From Aegilops tauschii subsp. strangulata (lineage: Eukaryota; Streptophyta; Magnoliopsida; Poales; Poaceae), in contig NC_053035.3 in NCBI RefSeq assembly GCF_002575655.3, positions 89,429,322 through 89,493,321 on the forward strand: a DNA stretch of 64,000 bases, in the 5' to 3' direction. Positions within the stretch are counted from its first letter, which is position 1; each line of letters starts with the position of its first letter. A program made the position numbers and the translations under genes. The notes under the pieces were generated by a model that worked only from the letters and a program-made list of their open reading frames with translations, was not told where the DNA came from and did not search any database. Shown one piece after another: positions 22,101 to 33,955 of this stretch.

Positions 22101-23512
22101 CTGGAGTTGCTGTGTATAGGTGGTGATCCATAATACATGTGTGTTATGCCTTCCACATGTTTGACGTAATGCCCGACTGAATTGCGCACACAAAATTCGA
22201 TGGAAACAGGAAGCAGCATGGCTTCCAGCTGTCAATCTTCGAGTTTCTATAAATTTTAAGCCCAATGTTCCTCTATGTCCCCGTTTCTTACCTCCTCACT
22301 CACCGAGCAGATCAAGAAGCAGCACCGAAGTCCCCCTGATGTTCCAATCTCCCATCTTTCCATGTTTGTCTCTCCATCTCTCTGAAAAAAAAATAACAAG
22401 AACTAGTCCTCTCTATCTTTCTTTCTCTACATAAGGTCTAGTGCACTATTGAAGGATACATGTCTTGACGGAGAGATAAAACTCACATTATGCGTTGTAA
22501 TTCAAATTATTAGTTATTTTTATTAGGTGGGTCATCAGCCTAAGGCAACAAGCCAAGAATCTTGAGGGGAGAGAATTTGACATCACAAATGATTATCTCT
22601 AGTAAGACCTTTTTCCTTGTATGTTTTTTGTCAATTATATTTCAACCTGCACCTTTCAAATATTATTTCTCTGTGTCCTTACTCCTTATACTAAGTCTAC
22701 AAAAACAAAATACAGAAATAGCAAATCTAAGTATGCTCTAGATATTCAACATGTGAGACAATAGGTGAAAAAGACCAACAAAGCATCATTCTGGAAAGAA
22801 GATATCAACATTGGATTTGAATCTTCCACATTTTATCACAAAGAAAGACAGCTAAAAACTCACTTCCAATGGATGTGGCACAAACGAAAGGAACCAAGCA
22901 GGACTGAGTGCAAGTCTTGTATTCTTCATCTGCATATATTGATAATGTAGGGTCTATGTACAGTTGATTACACTCTAACTATCTTGTATGGACAAAAAAT
23001 AATCATGATTCAGATCTTTTTATTTAATAATTAGCGTGTGAATTTTCTTGAGGTTGGCAGTTAGTATAGGTATATATCCGGTAAGGATTAGGGTGCAAGT
23101 GATGCAAATTCACATGAAGTTTAATATACAATGCAAGGAAACAATTGTATAGACTCACAAAATAATAGAACTTTTTGTTCTTCAGGCAAGCTGGAATGTT
23201 CTTGCATCACCAGTGAATGTGCTGCTACCCATAATATTGATTTAATTTTAAAATAAATAAGTAGACATCAAAATAAACTCATAAAACAATAGCACGACCA
23301 ATGCCATAATTGAGTACGCTAGATGGTCTCTCCTAAAATAATTTTGTGATATTTAAATGAGCTAAATCATGAGTTTCACATATCTCTCTCTTGGTCAGAA
23401 ATAGTTCTGTAATTTACAGTCATGATAAACCCAGAACATGATAAATCAAAAATAACTTTTGTCTTACAAATGTGAACCATCTTTTATATTGTAGTAGTCA
23501 AACTTACATATG

Positions 23513-23707
23513 TTTTACTGCATGTTTCATAGTAGGACATCTATTTACGAAACGGAAGGTAGCATACTTGTGGCTGCACAAACAATTATATTGTTTACAT
23601 TGAGCTATCTTTTTTACTGCATGTTTTGTTGTAGGACATCTGTTTATGAAACGGAAGGTAGCATACTTGTGGCTGCACAAACAATTATATTGTTTACATC
23701 GAGCTAA
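23513..23707. repeat. Tandem duplication, two units of 99 bp
   Basis: The phrase gaaacggaaggtagcatact and about 50 further bases occur in both units at a spacing of 99. The second copy differs by a few bases. Both short ORFs covering it are products of the duplication. Confidence 0.9.
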
Positions 23708-24962
23708 AAGAATGACAAAAAAAATATTTACTTGCTAGACTAAAAGATCGATGGAAAAAATATTTCCCGAGTTTATAACTCTTATCAATTTTACCTCGAC
23801 AAAGAGGCAGATCATTAATTTTGCAACCAACATTTCATTTGCATGGTACTCGGCAATCTGCACCGATGTGAATCCTACATCCCATCAGTTGAGTTATTCC
23901 ACGACAATCTATCTGTGACCATAAAGTCCCACGTTGCTATCTGAACTGTGTGGTTTCTCTCTACCACAAGTGAAATCCACCTCGAATTGCCTATTTTTGG
24001 ATCGCATTGGTTGTAGACACAATCCAGTCTCTACTAATGAAATATCGAAACAATATTAGTAACTCTATTAATGCACATAAATACAGAAAAGCAAAATATC
24101 TATCAGGACTACAATGACGACATGCCTGCAAACTTAATTCTTGAATTTGCATTACTAAGTATAATATATAACTGAAGTTTAACCAAGAACATTACACCAT
24201 TGCATTTCTTTACAGAATTAGCCCACTATTGTGATGCAGTGCTTATTGTAGTAATTTCATTCAACTATGTTATAGAACTGAAGGTCCTACACTAAATTTC
24301 TCCAAGATTTCTAAAGAAAGCAAAAATAAGAAAATATTTGCCCTAAGATTTCTCCAAGAGATGCATACCAGGAGCAAAATTAATATATTGATGTAGATGA
24401 CTTTAATCTTCATGTAAGGTGGATCAACTGCCATACAGGAGGGTCCAGGTACATGCTCATAAACTTGGCTCATGTTGCCGTGGCTAATCTAGCCTTATTT
24501 CTTGCTGCCGGTTTCTATGAACAAGAAACCAACAAAAGTAAAGTTCACTTTAATATAAAGTTTTAGCTGCAGCCAGAAAGAATTGCCAAGCTCTTGTATG
24601 TTTAGTCGGTGGACTTTAAAGAAAAATCATGGATAAATGAAGAAGCTAGATCTGGCCATATAGTGCAAGAAACAAGTAGTGAGCGAGTCAAAAGCTTAGT
24701 GATGAGAAAATAATGCATTGGTATTGAAGACAAATACCAGGGAAGCCTTAACAAATCGACTCTCACCCTTTCGGCGTCCGCCCAAGCAGGGACCATGAGA
24801 ACTCCAAGAACCTCTCTTGAACCCATGGCTCATGTACAACTGGAGTAGTTGCTGCACCTTGAGTCCTGCCACGGTGCCTCTGTTCGATACGCTGGGAAGC
24901 AGGTAGAGATGAAGGTCGTACGTGACATAGAAGATGGCGAGCTACATCTTGCATCTACACAC

Positions 24963-25328
24963 TGTTAGACCTTTCAGCCTGAGCATTTCATAGTTGTGGA
25001 TGACACTAGGAGAGTTGGGACAATTTTCGTTGGTTTATTTCTCACACAATGCCATGCCAACCTGAGGGGTTGGGGATACATACTTATAGGTTGCTAGCCA
25101 GCCAAGCATATGCTAAGATGCTAGTCTAAGATGCTGCTAAGATGCCAGTCTAAGATGCTAGTCTAAGATGCTATCCTAACTGCCAGTCCTTGATGGTCAG
25201 GGATTCTATCCTAACTGCCACAAGGACCATGTGCTGCAGCCAAAGGACCATGTGCTGCAGCCCCACAAAGACCTTAGTACATAGACTTATCCATCACACA
25301 CGAGGGCGACCTAGGCTCGTGTTCAACA
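24963..25328 (-). mobile_element. Probable short solo LTR (Copia-like)
   Basis: On the minus strand it starts TGTTGAACACGAGCC and ends GGTCTAACA, 366 bp, with TG/CA termini. It has a TATAAG box near 25090 and an AATAAA signal near 25040 in the right order for an LTR. It also contains short ctaagatgctagt repeats and a doubled accatgtgctgcagcc. No primer site or polypurine tract adjoins it and the flanks (cacac, ctgca) do not match. It may be a solo LTR with an altered edge. Confidence 0.5.
25090..25265. repeat. Short tandem repeats inside the LTR
   Basis: The phrase ctaagatgc recurs five times at 25112-25170, tatcctaactgcca occurs twice, and aggaccatgtgctgcagcc occurs twice. Probably slippage within the U3 region of the LTR. 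Confidence 0.75.
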
Positions 25329-25645
25329 CTGCAGTTCTTGGTTGGTGTGTCAGGTAGCAAACCCGGGCAGCGGTGTGAGGCGGCAACGGCTGGACGCGAT
25401 AGTAACCCTAGCTGTGGTCGCGCTCGCTCTTAACGAGAGAGGAAGAAGAAATCAGATCGGGGCTAGCGGGTTGATGAGGCAGGGAAGAGAGCTGGCGGGT
25501 CCACTCGTCGACGAGTATTTGTTTGAGAGAGGAGGCGAGGAAGCGACACACGAACATGCGAATCGACGTACCACAACCTACCATCACAACCGCACTCCCC
25601 TTTAATAGTAAAGATAGTAGGAATAACAATAGTTTCTTCCTTAAG
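25329..25645. other. Unclassified GC-rich DNA upstream of the proteasome pseudogene
   Basis: Contains an 87-codon ORF (25342-25605) with no recognisable motif. No support for a gene. Confidence 0.35.
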
Positions 25646-26148
25646 AGGTTCATGAGCTCATCAACAAGCAAAGGATTTCTATTGCTGGTTCTTTAAAGAC
25701 CGTTGGCTAATATCCTTTATTTTCATACCGTGGGATGGTACTTCCAATCGGTACAATGATTGTTGGATTTGATGGAACTGCGAGTGGCCCTTTGACATAT
25801 GTTAGTGTTATTAAGCAGTACTTAGGTCTATGTCTAACAATTCTGCTCCTTTTCTATGGTCTGGTCTTGGTACTATGTTGATAGTGAGGGTGCAAGGCTC
25901 AAGGGAAGCAGCTGGTTCTGTAGTTCTTTGTATGCTTATGGTATCTTGGATGAGGGGTATGTTTTTTATACCTCTATATGTTGCTTTGCTCACAGTTCAT
26001 ATTATCTTGAAGTTGCATCCCTTATGTTTGTGCTTTACATTTCAGTTACAAATTCAACTTGTCAGTTGAGGAAGCTGCTGAGTTAGCATGGCGGGCTTTT
26101 ATCACGCAATATTCTGTGACAGAGCTAGTGGTGGCTGTGTTCCTGGTG
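25646..26148 (+). pseudogene. Proteasome 20S beta-5 subunit pseudogene (fragment with an intron)
   Basis: Three stretches match the middle and C-terminal half of the plant beta-5 (PBE) subunit, the chymotrypsin-like catalytic subunit of the 20S core. 25646-25793 reads HELINKQRIS...FSYRGM...GTMIVGFDG with TAA at 25708. About 25866-25956 reads YYVDSEGARLKGS and SLYAYGILDEG. 26046-26148 reads YKFNLSVEEAAELAWRA and, after a shift near 26100, YHAIFCDRASGGC. Between the last two lies an 89 bp intron (25957-26045) with GT-AG ends in correct phase, and GTATGT follows the last exon. So this is not a processed copy. The N-terminus with the catalytic Thr is absent. About 70 unmatched bases separate the first two stretches. 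Confidence 0.8.
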
Positions 26149-26556
26149 GTATGTATTCTGTTTCTTAGTTTCTATCCTGATATTTGTTTGTTCACACTCA
26201 ATAAGCACGATACAACATGCATGCAGATTTGTTAAACACCTTGCCATTTATATCTTTCTTTTGAAATCACATACATAACTGTTTATTTGAGTTACTTATT
26301 GGCGAAGTTCAGAGATTTTTTTTCCCCATCGTGTAATGCACACCCTTAGGTTGGGAATAGAGATTACCGTCGAGACAATGGTGATAAATTAACCCACACC
26401 AAACATACATTGTTGTAGAGTATAGAAGGTGCTGTAGAGTATAGACATGGGTCTAGACATCTAGACAAACCTACCTAGGATTTCTAAAACAATATAATTA
26501 TAATGGTACATGTAAATTACATGCGTAGATTTATTCTTTTTGTATACGGCTTTCAT
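26149..26556. other. Unclassified DNA after the proteasome fragment
   Basis: Begins with an apparent splice donor (gtatgt), so the start may be an intron remnant. No further exon of the gene was recognised. Confidence 0.4.
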
Positions 26557-27345
26557 GTTAGTAGATTCTAAAAAATATGGTGTGATGTACAAAGAATTAT
26601 GGTCAACGGTATGTTTTTCTTTATGTTCGCCTTTTCTTTTTCCTTCTTAATTTTTTTGAACCTTTTTCAAATTTGTGAACAATTTTCAATTTTCTAAAAT
26701 ATTGAATTATCAAATATTTTCCAAATTCGTGAATATTTTTTGAAATTTTTGAACCTTTTCCAATGGTGAATAGTTTTTGAATATCTGAACATTTTTCGAA
26801 TACGTGAGCGATTTTGGAATTTGTGAAGAGTTTTTAGAATCCATGAACAATTTTGAATTTGCCGTGAACATTTTTTGAATTCCTTAACATTTTTTGAATT
26901 CGTGAACATTTTTGGAATTCATACTTGTCTTGAATATGAGAATATTTTTCAAACACAATAACATTTTTGGATTTGTGAACATTGTTTTAGAGTCCACGAT
27001 CATTTTTTGAATTCGACGTGAACATTTAACAATTTTTCGTATTCATGTACTTTATTTGAATTCATGAACTTGTTTTGAATACATGAACATTTTTTAATAT
27101 GTGATCATTTTATGAATACGTGAACATTTTTGGAATTCACAATTTTTTTTAATCCGTGAACTTTCTTTGAATACATGAACTTTTTCTGGAATTGGCAAAC
27201 ATTTTTCGAATTCGCAAACATATTTTTTGAATTTGTGAACATTTATTTAATTCGCAAACTCTTTTTTTTTTTAATTTGCCTGAGTTGTTAGTAGATTTGA
27301 AGGATATGTTGTGATGTATAAAGAATTATGGTCAATGCTATGTTT
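26557..27345. repeat. Degenerate gtgaacattttttgaatt array with direct-repeat borders
   Basis: About 600 bases (26640-27260) consist of loosely repeated units of roughly 20 bases built on gaacatttttgaattcgtg. Near-identical ~55 bp sequences border it: ttagtagatt...aaagaattatggtcaa at about 26559-26610 and again at about 27288-27340. Such arrays are common in Triticeae elements; which one this comes from is not clear. No coding capacity. Confidence 0.75.
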
Positions 27346-27636
27346 AGTGTTTGGGTCATTATTATTTGGAAGCAGGATAAAAAAAGAAGATTATCATTTG
27401 GGCTTGATAGAGTATGATTTTATCCCACTCAAACGCGTGTCCCACCTTGGTTAAGATACACCAACCATTTTGGTAGCAGGCCTATAACTCATCTCAACAA
27501 TTTTGTTTAGGCCTCAATCCGCTAATAGGCTAGGCATCATCTCCTTTCCCGTATTTCTTTTAGTCTCACTCCCAAAGACTTACGATCCAACAGAGGGAAT
27601 GACAACATCCATGGTAACATTGTCCCCTTCGGTTGT
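27346..27636. other. Short unclassified stretch
   Basis: About 290 bases between the degenerate array and the Copia relic. No ORF or element end was recognised. Confidence 0.4.
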
Positions 27637-30034
27637 TCATGCCACTTGAGAGGATGAAGGCTCTAACAACATCATGCGAGAGGCATCGGCGCTAGTGATT
27701 TTGCCACCATCCTGGCCACGACGACAATGCCGCAGAGCATATAGTGGAGGGTAGACTAGGAAAGTGGAGCGACGGCGCCGCGGGAAGAGGTGCACTCGAA
27801 CGGGGGGCACAACATTTTGTTTCTTCTTCTGGGCGAGTGTCAGGCAGATAGACAAGTCTCCCAACAAAATGTCGATAAAGCGTTAGATTAGCCAATGGAT
27901 CAACATCAGTAGCAGGGAAGTGAACATTGAGCTCCATGGGAGTCTCAATAGTGCGCTCATCAGTAAGAGCAACACGAGTAAGAAGATCCTGGATTATTAT
28001 TTTTGAGCAAGAAGGGACCTCAGTCCCAAGAAAGTAGCAGAGAGGGCCAAGATAAGACATAAGAAACTGCATAACATGCCTTCACAAAGGCAATATACTC
28101 ATGGTCTGCGTCGATGATGATCATGTCATCAACATGAAGAAGATTCCTACCAAGAGCAGAAAGGAGGGCAAACAACGTTGGATCTTGAGCACTCGCTGAA
28201 AACCAACAACATCCACCGTAGAGGCAAAACGCTCAAACCAGGTGCGGGAGGCTTGCTTAAAGCCATAGAGAGCGATGAAGACGACTTAGCATGTCATAAG
28301 GAGTAGAATACGCAGGTGGTGGTTGTATGTAAACTTCCTCACGCAGCTCACTATTAAAGAAAGGCATTATTAACGTTAAGCCTAGACACGAACCGGTGGT
28401 GAACAGAGGCCACAAGCATATGGTTTTGTAGGAGCAAGAGTCTCATCATAATCAGGACCAAGCTCCTGATGAAAGCCATGACCCACAAGTTTTCTAATGC
28501 TCAAGAGAACCATCAGAGTGAGTCCTAACCTTGTAGACCCACCAAGTGATGGGACGAACACGAGGAGGAACAGAAACAATATCCCACGTGCCGATGCACT
28601 CAAGAGCAGCAATCTCCTGTGTCATCACAAGGTGCCATTTGGTATGAACAACATCACAACAAGAAGTCGGCTCAAGAATAGCACCGCCAACGTTTGGAAG
28701 ACCAAGGTGGTCAACAGGCCGAAGCGGACAAGGACGCAAGCCATAAGTAGGCCAAGACGGGGAAGATGGCACATCAGTAGACGCATCGACAACACGCAGA
28801 CGACCTATCTAGAAGTTAGGAATTTTTTTTTGGAAGAATACGAGCTGGAAGTTAGGATTTTTTTTGGAAGAATACGAGCTGGAATCATCGAGGGATAAAC
28901 TCAGGTGATGGAGACAAGGAAACCACCGGTGATGAAGGTCTAGAATCATGTGATAAGCGAGGTGAGGAAATCATAGGAGATGATGACGTTGGTTCTACAA
29001 TAATCAGAGAAGCATGAGTAGTACGACGATTGGATAAGGGCTCAATAGGAGTGGTAGGAGTGTCGGGAAAATTGTGGGAAGAAATATACTCCACTTAAAA
29101 GGCCAAAGAAGATGGACGCGGGTCGAAGGGAGGAGACTCTACAAAAGTCACATCCTAAGAAATAGGCATCCGACGACCAACGTGATCCAAATAACGATAT
29201 CCCTTATGCTCATCGTTGTATTCTAAGAAGACACACTCAACAGACTGAGAAGTCAGTTTGGTGCATTCACGAGGGGGAAGAAGGACATAGCAAACACTAC
29301 AAAAAAATTGAAGCGCCGAATAAACGATCAAATAGACGCTTGAAAGGAGCGCCACCCTGCAGAGCAATGGATTGCTGAAGGTTGATTAGATAGATGGAAG
29401 TGGAGATAGACTCGGCCCAAAAGTGCGGTGAAAGAGAGGCGGTGACCATCAATGGACGAGCCGTCTCAAGAAGGTGACGATGCTTGCGCTCGGCCACACC
29501 ATTTTGAGCATGAGCACCAGGATAAGAGAACCAAAGTCTGCTCAGCAAGGATTCCACGCAACAGCTTGGAGATATACTCTCCACCAGAGTCACCATAGAA
29601 CACATGAATAGGCGTAGAGAATTGAGTGTGAACTACTCTCCACCAGAGTCACCATAGAACACATGAATAGGCGTAGAGAATTGAGTGTGAACCATGGCAG
29701 CAAAAGGCTTATAGATAAGACCTCACTACGAGAAGAAATAAAGTATATATCCAGGTGTGTTTAGAGAAGTCACTAGCGGAGGCAAAGGGAGATGATCTCT
29801 CGAGATCAGAGTGAACAAGGTCTAAAGGATGCTGAGACATTGTCTCGCTATGAGTATAAGGTAACTGGACCACGTATTAGAGACATCATCGGAGACGGAT
29901 CCAAGAAGATCACGTCGAACTAAGGATGAGAGATCATAAGTGACCCAAGGCGATGATGCCACTCTTGAACATATCTGGTAGACAAGGCAGAGATTGGCGG
30001 CACTGGCATTAGACGGACTTGATTCGGCATCCCA
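27637..30034 (-). pseudogene. Copia pol relic A (integrase, RT)
   Basis: Read right to left this is a decayed Copia polyprotein. Near 30000-29750 there is a gag-pre-integrase relic. 29605-29155 covers the integrase C-terminal part with GAHAQNGVAERKHRHLLETAR (catalytic Glu region) and a LPPRECTKLTS segment. 29094-28885 is a Ser/Pro-rich spacer. 28772-28382 is the RT start (ALECIGTWDIVSVPPRVRP and DYDETLAP), and 28072-27692 is the RT end (LGPLCYFLGTEV and TIETPMELNV). Frames change repeatedly and the active-site YVDD block is missing. A 59 bp tandem duplication lies at 29576-29692. No LTR was identified. It is the same family as the relics at 32470-33955 and 35360-35690. Confidence 0.85.
29576..29692. 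repeat. 59 bp tandem duplication inside Copia relic A
   Basis: actctccaccagagtcacca occurs at 29576 and 29635, with the following ~39 bases also repeated almost exactly. It lies in the integrase-coding part and adds to its frame disruption. Confidence 0.9.
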
Positions 30035-30038
30035 CTTG

Positions 30039-31378
30039 TGTCACGCCCACGATGCGGCTATATCTCCCACGTGTCGAGGCACGACTTAGAGGCATAACCG
30101 CATTGTGGTTTTGTCGCAAGAAGGGTCATCTTCACACAATCCCATGTAATGAACAAGAATGGGATAACTAGAGTTGGCTTACAATCGCCACTTCACACAA
30201 TACATGAATATGAATCATACATCATCCAAAAATACACACATAGACCGACTACGGTCAAGATCCAAATGAAAATAAGATAACCCCAAATGCTAGATCCCCG
30301 ATCGTCCCAACTGGGCTCCACTACTGATCATCAGGAAAAGACACATAGTAACAACCACGTTCCTCGTCGAACTCCCACTTGAGGTCAATCCCATCATCTG
30401 CACTGGCATCGTCGGCACCTGCATCTGTTTTGGTAGAATCTGTGAGTCACGAGGACTCAGCAATCTCACACCCGCGAGATCAAGACTATTTAAGCTTATA
30501 GGAAAAAATGGTGTAATGAGGTGAAGCTGCAGCAGGCACTAAGCATATATGGTGGCTAACATACGCAAAAGAGAGCGAGAAGAGAAGCAGCGGAACGGTC
30601 GTCAACTAGTAATGACCAAGAAGTGATCCTGAACTCCTACTTACGTCATTCATAACTCAAACCGTGTTCACTTCCCGGACTCTGCCGAGAAGAGACCATC
30701 ACGGCTACACACACAGTTGATGTATTTTAATTGGGTCAAGTGACAAGTTCTCTACAACCGGACATTAACAAATTCCCATCTGCCTCATAACTGTGGGCAC
30801 GGCTTTCGAAAGATAATACCCTGCAGGGGTGTCCCAACTTAGCCCATCATAAGCTCTCACGGTCAACGAAGGATAAACCTTCTCCCGGAAAGACCTGATC
30901 AGTCTCGGAATCCCGGTTTACAAGACATTTCGACAATGGTAAAACAAGACCAGCAAAGCCGCCCGATGCGCCGACAAATCCCGATAGGAGCTGCACATAT
31001 CTCGTTCTCAGGGCACACCAGATAAGACATCCTACGAGTAAAACCAGACCTCGAGTTTCCACGAGGGGGCCCCGCAGTCTACTCAGTTTGGACCAACACT
31101 CGAAGGAGCACTGGCCCGGGGGGGGGGGGTTAAAATAAGATGACCCTCGGGCTCGCGAAAACCCGGGGGAAAGGCTTAGGTGGCAAATGGTAAAACCAAG
31201 GTTGGGCCTTGCTGGAGGAGTTTTATTCAAGGCGAACTGTCAAGGGGGTCCCATAAATCACCCAACCGCGTAAGGAACGCAAACTCAAGGAACATAATAC
31301 CGGTATGACGGAAACTAGGGCGGCAAGAGTGGAACAAAACACCAGGCATAAGGCCGAGCCTTCCACCCCTTACCAAAT
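30039..31378. mobile_element. Unassigned LTR-like segment
   Basis: Starts with tgtcacgcccacgatgcggc, an LTR-like TG start, and continues for about 1.34 kb of text that I recognise as a common wheat repeat but cannot name. It includes an 11-12 base G run near 31120 and no long ORF. It ends around ccaaatat where a hAT relic begins. It separates Copia relic A from the hAT fragment. No matching end or duplication was identified. Confidence 0.4.
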
Positions 31379-32153
31379 ATTTGAGTTAACATCAATACTA
31401 GTTGTCCTGATGTCATCACCATTATTATCCATATCAATATTTGTGTTACCAATAAGATCATCATCAACCTCATCATTATTTTCTTTATTTGCTTGTTCAT
31501 CTCTATGATCATTGTCAACATTATTATCAACCGTGAAGCCTTGATCTTGTGATTGATTATTAGAGGACACGTGTGGTTCTTTCGCAACAAACTTATCCAT
31601 GGCTCCTTTCTGTAATCGACCTAACTTCTCTGTTTTTTGTTTTTTTCAAACGCTTTTGGTACCCGGATTCATGTTCTCTATCCTGAGAAGACATGACTTG
31701 GATCTTGAAACATGTAGAGAAAAGATGTAAAATAACAGAATTAACAAGCTATTGGCATATATTAAAATTGCTAGATGGAATGCGATCTGCAGAACTCATG
31801 GATTGATGGCCGACAGCTGATAGAAGCACATGCTGAATTGGGTGGGGATGGACCGATGGAGGATCGCCGAGCTTCAAGCGTCCTATTGGAAAAAGAGGAG
31901 AGGAGACAAACAGACAAGAGATGAGGGCAGGAGGCGGTGTTGGAGAGGACTCGTCCACTCGACTTGGTGTCCTCGATGGCTCAATGCCTTGATTTCTCGT
32001 CGCCTGGGCTCCATGGGAGACTATGCAGCCTAGACGGCTAGACGCGCTAGCGCTAGTGGGGCAGCTTACGGGCCCATGCTGGATATCGAGTAGCAGACCT
32101 GTTGGCTGCTGCTTGCTATGGGCTGCCTTGTGCTAGGAATTTCATGGCCCCTG
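31370..32153 (-). pseudogene. 5' end of a second hAT element (N-terminal transposase fragment)
   Basis: Minus-strand ORF 31600-31370 starts MDKFV and is rich in Asn, Asp and Glu, as in the N-terminal tails of ZMYM/TTF-finger hAT transposases. No zinc finger or core follows because the sequence is cut at about 31370. Upstream, minus-strand CAGGGGC at 32153-32147 matches the first bases of the hAT end at 18020. The region between has no other ORF and could be 5' UTR. The assignment rests on composition, the MDKF start and one terminus, so it is tentative. Confidence 0.4.
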
Positions 32154-32224
32154 GAATTGGCCATGTTCCGTTGCACGAACTACACGCCCATGGGCTCAGG
32201 CCTGGAAGAAATCAAGTATATCCA
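32154..32224. other. Junction DNA between hAT and Copia relics
   Basis: Seventy bases with no recognised content; the likely breakpoint between two relics. Confidence 0.4.
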
Positions 32225-32465
32225 TGTGTGTTAAGAGAAATCATCTATAAAGATAGTGATGACCTCCTTCCAAGGCAAAGGGAGATGGACCCCAGACATC
32301 AGACTGGACAAGGTCGAAAGGATGCTTGCTCGTGCTCCTGCTCGCCGATGGTGGTGCTCGAGTGTGCGGTGATGCGGCCGCCCAACAAGGGAAGACAAGA
32401 TGTGGGATCGAGGAAGCACACATAGTAACCCACAACCAGGCAACGGATGCCCAGCCGGACTGGTA
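32225..32465 (-). pseudogene. Copia integrase N-terminal relic C
   Basis: Minus-strand reading from about 32440 gives VFPCWAAASPHTRAP and HPFDLVQSDVWGPSPF, the segment leading to the first catalytic Asp of a Copia integrase (LVQSDVWGP). It then shifts to FIDDFS. It stops abruptly at about 32225. It is not contiguous with the RT relic on its right, which begins at about 32470, so this is a separate piece or a rearranged one. Confidence 0.75.
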
Positions 32466-32469
32466 GGGA

Positions 32470-33955
32470 GCGGAGGTGGATACAAAGGTGGACGTTGAGC
32501 TTCATAGGAGTCTTAATAGTGCGCTCATCAGTAAGAGCAAGAAAATCCTGGATATACTTCTCTTGGGAAATAAAGAAGCCATTAAGGTAGAAGAAACCTC
32601 AATCTCAAGAAAGTAGTAAAGAGGACCAAGATCAGACATAAGAAACTCACTATGACGAGCCTTCACAAAGGCAATGTACTTAGAATCGTTGTCGGTTATG
32701 ATTGACATATGGAATAAGAGTTCGCCCACGAGTTGAAATGTAGACAAAAAGTGCAGGATCATGAGCACTTGCCGAAAAACCAGCTGCAATCACTATTGAG
32801 ATGAAACTCTCAAACTAGACACGAGGGGTTTGCTTAAGGCCATATAGAGAGCAACAAAGACGACAAACCATGTCATCAGGAAGAGAAGCCACAACGAAAA
32901 GTGTGCGAAGAGTGGTCATTTGGGCCATAGGGGCAAATGTCTCATCGTAGTCATGACCATGTTCCCACCACTAGACAAGCTTTGTAATGCTCAAGAGAAC
33001 CATCAGAGTCTTAACCTTGTAGACCCACATACAAGTGATGAGACGAGCACTAGGAGGAAGGGAAATGAGATCCCACGCGCCAATGCGCGAAAGAGCATCA
33101 ATCTCCGATTCCATCACATGCTGCCATTCGGGATGAGCAACAACGCCATGATAAGTCGTCTCGAGAAGAGCGGTGCTAGAATAACCATAGCGGTCAGTAG
33201 GCGGAAGCAGGCGAGCTCGGAAGACATAAGTAGGCTAAGTTGGAGGCGGTGCGTTGTCAACAGAAGAAGACAGTAGTCGAGGGAAATGGCTCATCAGAAG
33301 AATTCACAACACGCGGATGACCAGTGTAGTAAAGAAGATGATGAGGGGGGTCAATGGGGAAGCCTCAGGTAATGAACGAGGTGGGGAAGCCGCAAGTGAC
33401 GGTGTGGGGTCTACAACAGTAGTATGGGAAGACACGATGGGATGGGTGGACGAGGGCAATCCTTGAGTGATAGGTGTATTTGAAAAAGTGAGGAAATAAA
33501 TATCCTCAATGGGGGAGGTCAAAGGAGAGGATGGACGTGGATATAAATGACGAGAATAATCAAAAGTCACATCTCGAGAAATGTGCATCTGACGACTGGC
33601 TGGATCCCAACATAGATAGCCCTTGCTCATCATTGTAACCTAAGAAGACACATTCAACAGACTAAGTAGTTAGTTTGGTGCATTCACGGGGGGCAAGAAG
33701 AATGTAGCAAATGCAACCAAACAAATGAAGCGTTGAGTAGTCAAGAGAACAACCAAAAAGATGCTCGAGAGGAATGTCAGTCTGTAGAGCAGAGGAAGGA
33801 TTAATGTTGATGAGATAGGTAGAAGTAGAAACTACCTCAATCCAAAAGTGAGGTGGAAGAGAGGCGACAATCATCAACGCACGAACCGCCTCAAGAAGGT
33901 GACGCTGCTTGCGCTCAACAACACCCTTCTGAGCATGAGCACCATGACGGTGAAG
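32470..33955 (-). pseudogene. Copia pol relic B (integrase end to RT)
   Basis: Right to left: 33955-33662 holds GAHAQKGVVERKQRHLLEAVRA (catalytic Glu of integrase) and ILLAPRECTKLTT. 33633-33304 is the Ser/Pro-rich linker (HISRDVTFDYSRH). About 33276-32930 is the start of RT on the minus strand. 32789-32502 ends with SDLGPLYYFLEIEV, the late RT motif. Stops and shifts are frequent. At 33956 the coding text switches abruptly to a LINE reverse transcriptase. Confidence 0.8.

Larger units (their letters stand above)
21561..24962. other. Unclassified DNA right of the hAT
   Basis: GC-rich to about 21960, with a splice-donor-like gatgtaagt, suggesting a lost 5' UTR. Then AT-rich with no supported ORF longer than about 65 codons. 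It contains two tandem repeats listed separately. Confidence 0.4.

Noticed and set aside
31100..31135. G-run (11-12 bases) as a possible sequencing or regulatory feature
   Set aside because: The same LTR-like repeat carries a G-run here in other copies as I recall, so it is probably inherited; length may be unreliable.
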